Origin: Panopea generosa
Lineage: Eukaryota; Mollusca; Bivalvia; Adapedonta; Hiatellidae
Direction: 5' to 3'
Length of the DNA stretch: 64,000 bases
Assembly: GCA_029582155.1 (NCBI GenBank)
Contig: CM055899.1
Location: forward strand, 86,276,056 to 86,340,055
Position 1 is the first letter of the stretch. Each line of letters begins with the position of its first letter. This document shows positions 10,981-23,397 of the stretch, one piece after another. Both the position numbers and the translations under genes were made by a program. The notes beneath the pieces are model-generated. The model saw only the letters and a program-made list of their open reading frames with translations. It was not told the DNA's origin and did not search any database.

Positions 10981-11091
10981 AATAAAAGAATAGAATGTCT
11001 ATTAAGTTTGATCATATCTTTAAAGGTGCAAAATGGAAATTTTAGTCCTTTTCAAGCACCAAATCAACTTTACATGGAGATATGTTCCTTC

Positions 11092-11392
11092 AAGCTGGCA
11101 ACTGTTAGCTTAGTCGACAGTGCGTCTGACTATCAATCCAGGGTCATGAGTTTAAATCCCAACCTGAACACAGTCCCTGTGATGATTGATATAACATATT
11201 TTGTTTCATTTTCATTCATCTCCCACTGCTAAATCAAGTGGGAAAGTTATCAGTTACTTGCCAAGATGGATGTGTGTGCTTGGGTACTCGTTAACCTTCC
11301 AGGATTCCAGGAAAGAGTAGTTAGGTTTACTGATCATCTGTTACCCCTTGATGGCATAAAATTATACTTAAATATTCAAACAAACATTGGTT
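11092..11392 (+). mobile_element. SINE A, near full length (A4)
   Basis: The A-box-like TTAGCTTAGTCGACAGTGCG (about 11104) and the B-box position GAGTTTAAATCCC (11148) form the tRNA-related head. The body follows with CCTGTGATGATTGATATAAC, CATCTCCCACTGCTAAATCA, AGTGGGAAAGTTATCAGTTA, CCAGGATTCCAGGAAAGAG and CTGATCATCTGTTA, ending in TTAAATATTCAAACAAAC. Along with the copies at 23.9 and 41.2 kb it defines a family of about 290 bp. No convincing target duplication. Confidence 0.88.
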
Positions 11393-12560
11393 TAAACAAT
11401 TTTTTATTCAAGAACTGTACATAGTATATTACATAATATTTGCAATTCATAAATGACAAACAATTCTAAGAATTGGGATTTAGAAAAAAGCTAATTAGCT
11501 GGTATGAATCTAGCTCCCAGAAAAACATTCAAATGTATCTTGGAATAATACTATCTGCTACCTCATATTGGAGACAAAAGTAACAGTTTTTGTGAAACTA
11601 ATGGTGTCATGCTACAAGTTCTTTCAAAATATAAAATAATATAACTGTGAAATTAAAAAAACTCTCATACCTGATTATTTAAAATATAAATTACCTCTTT
11701 TGTCATAGATGCTGTTGTAGACGTGTGAAATATGATAGTTTTTTTCCAGAGTTATAGCCCTTTTGTCAAAGATGATGTTGAAGATGTGTGAAATAGGATA
11801 GTTTTCTATCAGGGTTATACCCCTTTCATCAAGTATGATGTAAATGTGAGAAATAGGAAAGTTTTCTTCAAGAGTTTTTTTATACTAATATAAATAGCTG
11901 AAACAAGAATATATTATGCACTCTTTGCCACATATGTGCACAAATCTGCAAAGAAGGACACCTTTTAATCATTTACAAGAGTAATGGCCCTTGACAAAAA
12001 TATAAATGTAATTATGATCCTGCACACATACTGGGGCATTCATTTTGATATTTTTACATCATGAAAATATTCAATTTTCTAAAACAGATTTTTTTTATCA
12101 AAATTGGTGTGTGTCTCTTTAAATTACCTAACACAAGCAAGAGAAGCTCAATTAGATAATCTTCTTGCTGCCTGATATAACATAAATGAAGTTCTTATAA
12201 AATGAATTGTAATGGTTAATTACAAAATAACTGCTCCAACCATACATCTTCAACCCTCATTTTTGTCATTATGCTGCATCGTTATTCCCCATGCAAAGTT
12301 CACAGACATGCTATTATGGATATGAAATGAAATGAAACTCTGAATTTAGAAAAATGGTTAATAAATCAAAATTGATTCATTTTTTTACTCATTAAATTCT
12401 CGTCTTGTGGTGGCCTAGACAAGTAACCAGATTTTGTTCTACATAAATCTATATGAAATTGATGATATTAAACAGGAACTAGAAATATCAATGCAATTGA
12501 GGATAAATGCAACCTCTCCAATTTGACATATTTTTTTTCTCAAGACTTTTGTGTCTTCAC
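11393..12560. other. AT-rich; short TTTTGTCA-linked duplication
   Basis: Near 11700-11860 three loosely similar stretches (CTTTTGTCATAGATGCTGTT, CTTTTGTCAAAGATGATGTT, CTTTCATCAAGTATGATGT), each followed by a GTGAAATA(T/G)GATAGTTTT-like run, make a ~65-bp degenerate tandem repeat. Nothing else stands out and no gene is seen. Confidence 0.45.
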
Positions 12561-14655
12561 TATGGAAAACCTCAGTCTAACTAGGTAGAAGGCATCAGTC
12601 TATCTAGGTAGAAGACCTCAGTCTAACTATGTAGAAAACCTCAGTCTAACTTGGTAGAAGACCTAAGTCTATCTAGGTAGAAGACCTCAGTCTAACTTGG
12701 TAGAAGACCTCAGTTTAACTAGGTGGCTGGGCCTCAGTCTAACTATGTAGAAGACCTCAGTCCAACTTGGTAGAAGACCCCAGTTTGGTAGAAGACCTAA
12801 GTCTATCTAGGTAGAAGGCCTCAGTCTATCTAGGTAGAAGACCTCAGTCTAACTTGGTAGAAGACCTCAGTCTATCTACGGGTAGAAGGCCTCAGTCTAA
12901 CTAGGTAGAAGACCTCAGTCTAACTTGGTAGAAGACCTCAGTCTATCTAGGGGTAGAAGACCTCAGTCTATCTAGGGGTAGAAGACCTGAGTCTTACCAG
13001 GCAGATGAAGACCTCAGTCTGTCCAGGTAGAAGACCTGAGTCTAACTAGGTAGAAGACCTCAGTCTAACTAGGTTAAAGAAGACCTCAGTCTATCTGGGT
13101 TGAAGACATCAGTCTATCTAGGTAGAAGACCTCAGTCTGTCCAGATAGAAGACCTCAGTCTTACTAGGTAGATGAAGACCTGAGTCTGTCTAGGTAGAAG
13201 ACCTGAGTCTAACTAGGTAGAAGACTGCAGTCTAACTAAGTTAAAGAAGACCTAAGTCTATCTAGGTTGAAGACATCAATCTATCTAGGTAGAAAAACCT
13301 CTGACTAACCAGGTAGATGAAGACCTCAGTCTGTCTAGGTAGAAGACCTTAGTCTATCTAGATAGAAGACCTCAGTGTAACTAAGTAGATGAAGACCTCA
13401 GTCTGTCTAGGTAGAAGACCTCAGTCTCTCTAGGTAGAAGACCTCAGTCTATTTAGGTAGAATACCTCAGTCTAACTAGGTAGAAGAAGACCTGGTCTAT
13501 CTAGGTAGGAGACCTCAGTCTGGCTAGGTAGAAGATCCCCGGCTAACTAGGTAGAAGACCTCAGTCTAACTAGGTAGATGAAGACCTCAGTCTGTCCAGT
13601 TAGAAAAAGACCTCAGTCTATCTAGGTAGTAGACCTCAGTCTATCTAAGTAGAAGACCTCAGTCTAATTGGGTAGATGAAGACCTCAGTCTGTCTAGGTA
13701 GAAAAAGACCTCAGTCTATCTAGGTAGAAGACCACAGTCTAACTGGGTAGATGAAAACCTCAGTCTGTCTAGGTAGAAGATGACCTTGGTGTATCTAGGT
13801 AGGAGACCTCAGTCTAACTAGGTAGAAGACCACAGTCTAACTAGGTAGATGAAGACCTAAGTCTGTCCAGTTAGAAGAAGACCTCAGTCTATATAGGTAG
13901 TAGACCTCAGTCCATCTAGGTAGAAGACCTCAGTCTAACTGGGTAGATGAAGACCTCAGTCTGTCTAGGTAGAAGATGACATCAGTCTATCTAGGAAGGA
14001 GACCTCAGTCTAACTAGGTAGGAGACCTCAGTCTAACTAGGTAGATGAAGACCTCAGTCTTATTGGGTAAATGAAGACCTCATTTTGTCTAGGTAGAAGA
14101 TGACATTGGCATATCTAGGTCGGAGACCTCAGTCTTACTAGGTAGATGAAGACCTCAGTCTGTCTAAGTAGAAGATGACCTTGGTTTATCTAGGTCCAAG
14201 ACCTCAGTCAACTAGGTGGATGAAGACCTCAGTCTATCTAGGTAGAAGATGACCTTGGTCTATCAAGGTAGAAGACCTCAGTCTAACTAGGTAGATGAAG
14301 ACCTCAGTCTGTCCAGGCAGAAGATGACCTCAGTCTATCAGTCTAACTAGGTAGAAGAAAACCAAAATCTATTTAGATAGAAGAACACCTCAGTCTATCT
14401 CGGTATAAGATGCCCTCATTCAGTATCTAAGGTAGATCTCAGTTTATCCAGGCAGAAAATGTCCTCAGTCTGTCCAGTTAGAAGCAGACCTCACTCTATT
14501 TAAGAAAATAAGAAGACCTCACTCTGCAGAGGTAGAATACCACAATGAATACCTAAGGTAGAAGACCTTACTCTTGGTAGAAGAAAATAAGAAGACTTAA
14601 GTCTGTGCAGGTAGATGGCCCCACTCTATCTTGGTAAAAGAAAATAATAAGACCT
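12561..14655. repeat. 23/26-bp minisatellite, ~2.1 kb
   Basis: Two unit types are interleaved: GACCTCAGTCTAACTAGGTA with GAA, and a longer form with GATGAA between units. In the middle (about 13300-14340) they alternate in a loose higher-order order of about 75-100 bases. The right edge (from about 14340) decays into AGAAAATAAGAAGACC variants. Unit-length changes keep all frames closed, which fits non-coding DNA. Confidence 0.93.
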
Positions 14656-15850
14656 AGTACATTTCTTTGCTGATACTTTCATAGCAAATATTTGTTTTTC
14701 AAAATGTTAATATTTTTATCATTAAACTTAACTAGTTGGTCATATGAATGAAAATGAAAACATAATTAATACTTTCAAATATCACAAAATTGGTGAAGAC
14801 TAATGACTTTATACAGTTCAATTAACAAATACAAATATTTACAACATTGTCAAAAATCAACTTCTCAAACGAACACTTAAGATGGGGAATAAATCATCCA
14901 AGACAACTGATGTTAGGGCAAAAATAAGCAATTAGGAAACAATATGCTAGCTATTTAGTAGAGACTGCAGCTGCCAAATTATTGTAAAAACTTAATGAGA
15001 TGAGATAACGCTCTCCAAGTCCTGCCAAAACAATGCACATCTTTTCACTTTGATTTCCCCCAGCAATGTACAAAACAGTATCTTTCCCAGCGGACACTGT
15101 AGACTGCTCCAAATCCTGTCATTTTTTATAAAGCAGAACCATTTTCATATAAGTTTTGTTAAAGATTGTCTTATTCCATGGGAGGATCAAGGATTTTCAG
15201 TTGGGGAGATTCAATGCAAATGTTACATTTCAGATTATTAAGCAATTTCTCTGCAACACATATATATGTGATGGTGTGCACAATTTGTTGTTATATAGGG
15301 CATGCCGCTGTAGGGATTAGGAGTTTAGAAAATTAGCCATTTATGTTTTTGATCAACTTCACTGAAATAGATATTGGATATGAATATTCTGTTAAAATCA
15401 GTTGGTAGGTGCTCACCCCAAATACCCGACCCCCTACTTTAAATCTGCAAATGTCATCTATATCAGAATGATCACTTGTGCGTATAAGTTGCTGATCATG
15501 AAAGAAAATATAAATATTTATGCAGTGGATAATGTCTCTGATGCATTTTAACTGTGTCCCTTATGCATTTTACCATAAACTGATTGCGTATATTATTATT
15601 ATCTTTAATAAAAATCGCTGGCAGTACTTATAGTATCTCAATGATTACGTGCTATGCTTAATAAATATTCATAAGCTCGCAAGGATTTATCCAGGATTCT
15701 GGAGAAATAACACAAAATAATAAATACAGTATATTGCAAGTAATTTTGAAAATTTGGTTCCTTTTTCGTTGGTGGAATAAGTAATTAACCTGGTTTATTT
15801 TTCCAATGAAAATCTCTCATTTTTTTTTTTTTTTAAATTTGTCTTTTAAA
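14656..15850. other. No recognised feature
   Basis: AT-rich sequence with a 63-codon frame at 15050-15241 that has no recognisable motif. The T run at about 15822 is the only simple repeat. Confidence 0.5.
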
Positions 15851-15852
15851 GT

Positions 15853-16071
15853 ACAGAATGGAACAGTAACCCGCCACCTGACATTTTATGTATTTTCTCA
15901 AATGTAAAAGCAATTTTCTTGAAAACTGAACTTGAAAACAAAGAACATTTAGGTTATGTTATAATACATAATTGTCTGTTAATGACATGTACAGCTTTTG
16001 ATATCACTACTCCATATTTTGACCAAGATATTGGAAATACAAAATTAGCAGGTTAGCTGTTCTGTTCAGTA
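15853..16071 (+). mobile_element. MITE-like element next to the 36-bp array
   Basis: The left end ACAGAATGGAACAGTAACCC and the right end AGGTTAGCTGTTCTGTTCAG (read inverted) match at about three quarters of positions over 23 bases with one gap. The inner left words CGCCACCTGACATTTTATGT recur almost exactly at 30.55 kb next to a better match of the terminus. About 220 bp, non-coding. The tandem array starts only about 35 bases beyond its right end. Confidence 0.55.
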
Positions 16072-16106
16072 TATTATATTCTATGTATTCTCTATATAAT
16101 TTTTCT

Positions 16107-18528
16107 GCCATACCACTGTAACAGAGTACAAAACACATCTGTACCATACCACTATAACAGAGTACAAAACACAACTATACATACCACTGTATCAGAGTAC
16201 AAGACACAACTGTACCATATCACTGTACCATACCACTGTATCAGAGTACAAGACACAACTGTACCATACCACTATAACAGAGTACAAAACACATCTATAC
16301 CATACCACTGTAACAGAGTACAAGACACAACTGTACCATACCACTATAACAGACTACAAAACACATCTGTACCATACCACTGTAACAGAGTACAAAACGC
16401 AACTATACATACCACTGTATCAGAGTACAAGACACAACTGTACCATACCACTATAACAGACTACAAAACACAACTGTATCATACCACTGTAACAGAGTAC
16501 AAAACACAACTATACATACCACTGTATCAGAGTACAAGACAAAACTGTACCATACCACTGTAACAGAGTACAAAACACAACTGTACATACCACTGTATCA
16601 GAGTACAAGACACAACTGTACCATACCACTATACCAGTGTACAAAACACAACTGTACCATACCATTGTATCAGAGTACAAGACACAACTGTACCATACCA
16701 CTGTATCAGAGTACAAAACACAACTATACATACCACTGTATCAGAGTACAAGACAAAACTGTACCATACCACTGTAACAGAGTACAAACACAACTATACA
16801 TACCATTGTATCAGAGTACAAGACAAAACTGTACCATACCACTGTAACAGAGTACAAAACACAACTATACATACCACTATATCAGAGTACAAGACACAAC
16901 TGTACCATACCACTGTATCAGAGTACAAGACACAACTGTACCATACCACTGTATCAGAGTACAAGACACAACTATACCATACCACTGTATCAGAGTACAA
17001 AACACATCTATACCATACCACTGTATCAGAGTACAAAACACATCTATACCATACCACTGTAACAGAGTACAAAACACAACTGTACCATACCACTGTAACA
17101 AAGTAGAAAACACATCTGTACCATACCACTGTATCAGAGTACAAGACACAACTGTACCATACCACTGTAACAGAGTACAAGACACAACTGTACCATACCA
17201 CTGTATCAGAGTACAAAACACATCTATACCATACCACTGTAACAGAGTACAAAACACATCTGTATCATACCACTGTAACAAAGTAGAAAACACATCTGTA
17301 CCATACCACTGTATCAGAGTACAAGACAAAACTGTACCATACCACTATAACAGTGTACAAAACACAACTGTACCATACCACTGTATCAGAGAACAAAACA
17401 CATCTATACCATACCACTGTAACAGAGTACAAAACACATCTGTATCATACCACTGTAACAAAGTAGAAAACACATCTGTACCATACCACTGTATCAGAGT
17501 ACAAGACACAACTGTACCATACCACTATAACAGTGTACAAAACATTACTGTACCATACCACTGTAACAGAGTACATGACACAACTGTACCATACCACTGT
17601 AACAGACTACAAAACACAACTGTATCATACCACTGTAACAGAATACAAAACACATCTGTATCATACCACTGTAACAGAGTACAAAACACATCTGTACCAT
17701 ACCACTGTATCAGAGTACAAGACACAACTGTACCATACCACTATTACAGTGTACAAAACACAACTGTACCATACCACTGTAACAGAGTACACGACACAAC
17801 TGTACCATACCACTGTAACAGAGTACAAAACACATCTATACCATACCACTGTATCAGAGTACAAGACACAACTGTACCATACCACTATAACAGTGTACAA
17901 AACACAACTGTACCATACCACTGTATCAGAGTACAAGACACAACTGTACCAAACCACTGTATCAGAGTACAAAATACAACTGTACCATACCACTATAACA
18001 AAGTATAAAAAACAACTATACCATACCACTGTAACAGAGAGCAAAACACAACTGTACCATACCACTGTAACAGAGTACAAGACACAACTGTACCATACCA
18101 CTATAACAGTGTACAAAACACAACTGTACCATACCACTGTATCAGAGTACAAGACACAACTGTACCATACCACTGTATCAGAGTACAAAATACAACTGTA
18201 CCATATCACTATAACAGAGTATAAAAAACAACTATACCATACCACTGTAACAGAGAACAAAACACAACTGTACCATACCACTGTAACAGAGTACAAAACA
18301 CAACTGTACCATACCACTGTAACAGACTACAAAATACAACTATACCATATCACTGTAACAGAGTACAAAACACAGCTGTACCATACCAGTGTAACAGAGT
18401 ACAAAACACAACTGTACCATACCACTGTACCATACCACTAAATTAGAATACAAAACTCAACTGTACCATACCACTGTAACACAGTATAAAACACAACCAT
18501 ACCATTGTAACAGAGCACAAAACACAAG
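16107..18528. repeat. 36-bp minisatellite, about 67 copies, with higher-order repeats
   Basis: The unit is ACCATACCACTGTAACAGAG then TACAAAACACAACTGT. Because it is 12 codons, it is open on both strands: 302 codons on the plus strand at 17533-18441 (YHTTVTEYKTQL units) and 152, 150 and 218 codons on the minus strand. Blocks recur at 180 bases (5 units; CAAAGTAGAAAACACATCTG at about 17098, 17278, 17458) and about 216 bases (6 units; GTATAAAAAACAACTATACC near 18003 and 18219). Copies are very similar, so the array is young or homogenised. Confidence 0.96.
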
Positions 18529-19675
18529 GGGAAAATTAATAATCACAAACATAACAAGAGAAGTCTTTGAACACGGCTGCTGCACAACAAACACTATATA
18601 AATCCTAACAGTTTTTGCCATTGATTTTTGGCATTTTAATTCTTTGAATGTCTAATCTGTTACCGTGGTGATTCATCGGCAATCAAAAGTACAGAAAAAT
18701 TGTTTTATGTCTGAGAGTTCTTACAAAAGAAAGAACAGTATTTATTTCAAAAAGAAAACATTTACTATTGAAAAGCATTTTTTTCCATATTTTTTTTTTG
18801 TTCATAGTTTAACATTTAAACTTTAGTTATTTTTGTCTGGACTTATTGTTATGCCTCTTAACATAGCAAACAAAACGCATGTAATTTTGACATTTTATTG
18901 TAGTTTAATACTGTTTCCGACATCAGAACATGCTTCCACATCGACAAATTTGACAGAAAATGTGAGTTGTCTGCAAAACTTAAGCGCAACTGTCAGAGAA
19001 ACAATTTTTCAAAATATTTTATTTTTATTTTCTTCCTTTCTAGGCCTTTATTTGCAACCCAGGGGTCTATGGTGATGTTGAAAAATCCATAACCTTTCAC
19101 TGCTGGGGTCATGGGTTCAAGAACAGCTCAATCCAAACATTTAAATCAGATTGTTTACCATTACTTTACAAAAAGGGTGTGCTATTCCATTTATATATTA
19201 TAAATAAATGGGTTTTTTTACAACCTGTTTATAGCCATGGTCACGAGACAGCAAGTCGGGACTGAGGGAAAAATGTGAAATATCACAATAATGAACATGA
19301 TTATCTGAAATAAAAGTCCAGAATTCAAATCCCAATCTAAAACTGAATCTAAGACCATCATATCTTGTTACTGTAATGTCCATACCTCACTAATACACCA
19401 ACAATAAGGCACATTGGCATGGTAATGTTATGCCACATGTCTTGGTCTAAGGAATCTTACCCCTATACCTGGGAGGATATATAATTACAGTAGCGGGTAT
19501 ATTCTGACCCCTATCCGACAAGCCATTCAGATCCTCAGTATATGTTAAATAATTACACCATCTTTTTCCACCATAAACTAAGGCTACCTCAATCAGGACA
19601 TCTTGTAAAAAACTCAAAATTATCAATAAAATGAATGCTGCAACTAAATGCTGAAATTCCTTAAAAAAAGATCTT
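18529..19675. other. No recognised feature
   Basis: The 80-codon frame at 18833-19075 and the minus-strand frames at 19198-19383 and 19447-19701 carry no motif I recognise. GGGGTCATGGGTTCAAGAAC near 19106 resembles a SINE A B-box region, but no body follows it. Confidence 0.45.
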
Positions 19676-20480
19676 AACAAGAGATGTGGAAATTTTAGCA
19701 TTTTTGACTAATTAAAGGGCCATAACTCTGAAGATAATGGTTAGAATTCGCTAGTTATCGAACTTGGCTCAGATTTTATAGAGATACACTCTTTGTGTAA
19801 GTTGGCTTCAGTTCAGATAAAGAATACTCTAGTTACTAAGCAGAAACGGTAAATTTTAGCATTTTTGACTAATTAAAGGGCCATAACTCTAAAGATAATA
19901 GTCTGAATTGGTTGGTTATTGAACTTGATCTAGATTTTATAGAGATTCACATTTTGTGTACGTTTGCTTCAGTTCTGATACAGAATACTCTAGTTATTAA
20001 GCTGAAACAGGCAATTTTAGCATTTTTGACTAATTAAAGGGCCATAACTCTAAAAATAATGGTCCGTATTGGCTGGTTATCTAACTTGGCCTAGAGTTTA
20101 CAGAGATGCACACTTTGTGAAAGTTTGCTTCAGTTCTGATAAAGAATAATCTGGTAACTGAGTGGAAACGGTAAATTTTAGCATTTTTAACTAATTAAAG
20201 GGCCATAACTCTTAAGATAATTGTGTGAATTGTACGCTGGTTATTGAATTTGGCCTAGATTTTATAGATATTCACATTTTGTGTAAGTTTACTTTAGTTC
20301 TTATAAAGAATACTCTAGTGATTGAGCGGAACGGAAAATTTTAGCATTTTTGACTAATTAAAGGGCCATAACTCTGAAAATAATGGTCCATATTGGTTGG
20401 TTTGGTTTAGTTCCAATGAAAAATTCTCTAGTTATTGAACAGAAACCAAAAACTTGACGCCATCCATCCGCATGCCGACT
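19676..20480 (+). repeat. ~161-bp satellite-like array, 5 units, AACAAGAGATGTG start
   Basis: It starts with TTAACAAGAGATGTGG. TAATTAAAGGGCCATAACTC recurs at about 19711, 19871, 20031, 20193 and 20355. Each unit also has ATTTTAGCATTTTTGACTAA, CCTAGATTTTATAGAGAT and GTTTGCTTCAGTTCTGATA. It ends in CCATCCATCCGCATGCCGAC without a clear terminal hairpin. The left end resembles those of the cassettes at 21.25, 34.70, 38.33 and 59.27 kb. Confidence 0.88.
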
Positions 20481-20595
20481 TCGCCAATCTAATAACCAGG
20501 TTTTCAACTTTGAAAAATTAATTTGACATTTGTGAGATTTTTAAATTCTAGTCCAATGGATTACTAGGTTTTGTTGATTGGTATTTTTTGTATAC

Positions 20596-20700
20596 ATGTA
20601 TTCTAAGTACTTGTTCTACTAAGGAACATTTTAAGTGTGATTTGTTTGAATTGTAAGAACTTGTTCCACAATCGAGTTAAAATGAATAGATATTAAGCAA
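20596..20700 (+). mobile_element. SINE B 3' fragment (B3)
   Basis: TCTAAGTACTTGTTCTACTA, AAGTGTGATTTGTTTGAATT, GTAAGAACTTGTTCCACAAT and CGAGTTAAAATGAATAG match the 3' half of the full SINE B at 39.58-39.78 kb. The tRNA-like head is absent (5' truncation). Confidence 0.75.
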
Positions 20701-20768
20701 CAGCCTGTCTTAAAAGGCCACTTTTGCTCCTTCCCATGGCTGGTTGCTTAAGACAGGTTTGACTGTAC
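20697..20768 (-). mobile_element. Loose end of a DNA transposon (CAGTCAAACCTG type)
   Basis: Read on the minus strand the end is TACAGTCAAACCTGTCTTAA followed by GCAACCAGCC. A related end lies at 60.54-60.60 kb. This TA-flanked CAGTCAAACC terminus resembles those of pogo/Tigger-group elements (recalled, not searched). No partner end is found nearby, so this is a solo or broken copy. Confidence 0.45.
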
Positions 20769-20788
20769 ATGTATTTCCTCCTTGAGCT

Positions 20789-21106
20789 GTGTATTACATT
20801 TTGTCACAGTGCAAAGCCATATTGTATTGTACGCTCGCTCTATCATATAACGCCGGGAAACATCTTTGCATGAAAGCTTTCCACTTGCTAAAGAGCTATA
20901 AAGAAATGGGTATAGCAGCATTACAATGGAGAAATAATTCAGAGGAATATTTTTTTTATGGTTCGGGAATGTTAGGGAAACATATTGACTTCATGTACCA
21001 TCGACAGACAGGTATGAGATGTGCCGGTATGCAATACTGCGTAGGTGTTGAAAACAATAGATGTAGGAGTGTAGGAAAACAAGACGCAACACTGCAGGAC
21101 TTGTAA
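20789..21106 (+). CDS. Unrecognised 105-codon open frame
   Basis: This is one of few frames over 100 codons outside a tandem array. Its composition is mixed, with several cysteines and no membrane segment or motif that I recognise. No splice or promoter evidence links it to a gene, and nothing like it recurs here. A chance frame is the more likely explanation. Confidence 0.1.
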   Translation: MYYILSQCKAILYCTLALSYNAGKHLCMKAFHLLKSYKEMGIAALQWRNNSEEYFFYGSGMLGKHIDFMYHRQTGMRCAGMQYCVGVENNRCRSVGKQDATLQDL

Positions 21107-21249
21107 AAAGTAAGTAATATGCTTACTTTGTTATGGTTTAAGTGAAGGAATAAAATCAAATCAAAGTCTGGAAAATAGATATTAAAGCTGTATTGCATTA
21201 CAACTGTGCATTTTAGGATCTCTTGGTATTACAGGGTGATGGAATAAAA

Positions 21250-23397
21250 TGTAAACAAGAGTTGTCAGAGGACAACAAACTCGCAGATGGGATAAAACTC
21301 ACCATCCATGCAAAGACTGAGACTGAAGGCAAACACCAAAACTTAAATGCAACTAAATGGGGAAGATTAACCTGGGTGTCTACTGACAAAAAATTAAGTC
21401 CAAAAGGGCCATAACTTTGCCAAAATGCAACCCTGAGTTGCGGTTCTTGTCTCTGTGTGTTCCAGTGATGATGATGAGCACACATGTGAATTTTCATTCA
21501 TATCCAATGAGTGGTTGCATAGATATGTTACCTGATAATAAAACTTTAACCTGAAAAATTAAGTTGAAAAAGTTTCAAAAACTGTGCCAAAATGCAACCC
21601 AGAGTTATGGTTCTTGTCTGTGTGTCTTCCATTAATGATGGTGAACACACATGCGAAGTTTCATTCACATCCAATGAGTGGTTGCAAAAATATCTTAAAT
21701 GCAACTAAATGTAAAAGTTTAACCTGGGTGTCTAAGTCCAACAAGAGTTGTCAGAAGACAACAAAGCTTGTCGATGGTATAAAACTCACCACCAATGCAA
21801 AGATTGAGATTGGAGGCGAACACCAAAACTTAAACGCATCTAAACGCAAAAGTTTAACCTCGGTATGTACAGAAAAATTAAAGTCTTAAATGGCAATAAC
21901 TCTGCCAAAATGCAACCCTGAGTTATGGTTCTTGTCTCTGTGTGTTTCAATGATGATGGTGAACACACATGCAAAGTTTCATTTATATCCAATGAGTGGT
22001 TCCATAGATATCTTAAGTGATAAAAAGCTTTAACCTGAAAAATTAAGTAAAAAAAGGGCCATTACTGTGCCAAAATGCAACCCAGAGTTATGGTTTTTGT
22101 CTTTGTGTGTTTCAAAGATAATGGTGAACACACATGCAAAGTTTCATTCATATCCAATGGAGTGGTTGCATAGATATCTTAATTAATAAAAAACTTAAAC
22201 CTGAAAAATTAAGTCGAAAAGGGCCATAAACCTGCCAAAATGCAATCCAGAGTTATGGTTCTTATCTCTGTGTGTTCCACTGATGATGGTGAACGCACAT
22301 GTAAAGTTTCATTCACATCCAAAGAGTGGTTGCATAGATATCTTAAACTTAAACGCAACTAAACTCAAAGTTTAACCTGAGTGTCTAAGTCCAAAAAGGG
22401 CCATTACTGTGTCAAAAAGCAATCCAAAGGTATGATTCTTGTCTCTGTGTGTTCCATTGATGATGGTGAACACACATGTGAAGTTTCATTCACATCTAAT
22501 GAGTGGTTGCATAGATATCTTAAACTTAAACGCAACTAAACTCAAAGTTTAACCTTGGTGTCTAAGTCCAAAAAGGGCAATAACTGTGCCAAAATGCAAT
22601 ACAGAGTTATGGTTCTTGTCTCTGTGTGTTCCATTGATGTTGGTGAACACACATGCGAAGTTTCATTTTCATCGAATGACTGGTTGCATAGATATCTTAA
22701 ACTTAAACACAACTAAACGCAAAGTTTAGCCTTGGTGTCTAAGTCCAAAAAGGGCCATAACTGTGCAAATATGCAATCCAGAGTTATGGTTCTTGTCTCT
22801 TAGTGTTCCATTGATGATGGTGAACACACATGCCAAGTTACATCCACATCGAATGAGCAGCTGCATAGATATTTTAAACTTAAACGCAACTGAACGCAAA
22901 GTTTAACCTTGGTGTCTAAGTCCAAAAAGGGCCATAACTGTGCCAAAATGCAATCCAGAGATATGGTTCTTATCTCTGTGTGTTCCATTGATGATGGTAA
23001 ACACACATGCAAAGTTTCATTGACATCCAATGAGTGGTTGCATAGATAACTGAAACTTAAACTCAAAAGTTTAACCTGGGTCTCTACAGACGTCGCCGCC
23101 GCCGCCAACAACACCAGGGTCATGACAATAGTTCTCCTTGGACTTCGTCCTGGCGAGCTAAAAAGGGCCATTACTGTGCCAAAATGCAATCCAGAGTTTT
23201 GGTTCTTGTCTGTGTGTGTTCCACTGATGATGGTGAACACACATGTGAAGTTTCATTCAAATCCAATGAGCAGTTGCATAGATATCTTAAACTTAAAATG
23301 CAAAAGTTTAACCTGGGTGTCTACAGACGACGAAGCCGACAATGCCAGGGTCATGGCAATAGCTCTCCTTGAACTTCATCCCGGCGAGCTAAAAATG
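21250..23397 (+). repeat. Hairpin-bounded ~172-bp tandem cassette (cassette C), composite
   Basis: The left end AACAAGAGTTGTCAGAGGAC is followed by AACAAACTCGCAGATGGGAT. Internal units of about 165-180 bases carry AAGGGCCATAACTGTGCCAA, AATGCAATCCAGAGTTATGG, GATGATGGTGAACACACATG and AATGAGTGGTTGCATAGATA. A second left end occurs at about 21737 (GTTGTCAGAAGACAAC, a perfect hairpin). Right ends occur at 23165 and 23397, each a TAGCTC...GAGCTA-type hairpin then an A-run. So at least two cassettes are fused or nested. Frames of 90-146 codons here are by-products. Confidence 0.85.

Noticed and set aside
16107-18528. Long open frames (152-302 codons) in the 36-bp array as genes
   Set aside because: The unit is 12 codons, so any stop-free unit stays open when copied. 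Both strands and more than one frame are open, which is not expected of a real coding sequence, and no unique flanking coding sequence exists.
18833-19075. 80-codon frame as a secreted peptide
   Set aside because: Hydrophobic stretches are present, but the AT-rich DNA encodes these readily; no conserved cysteine spacing, no supporting context.
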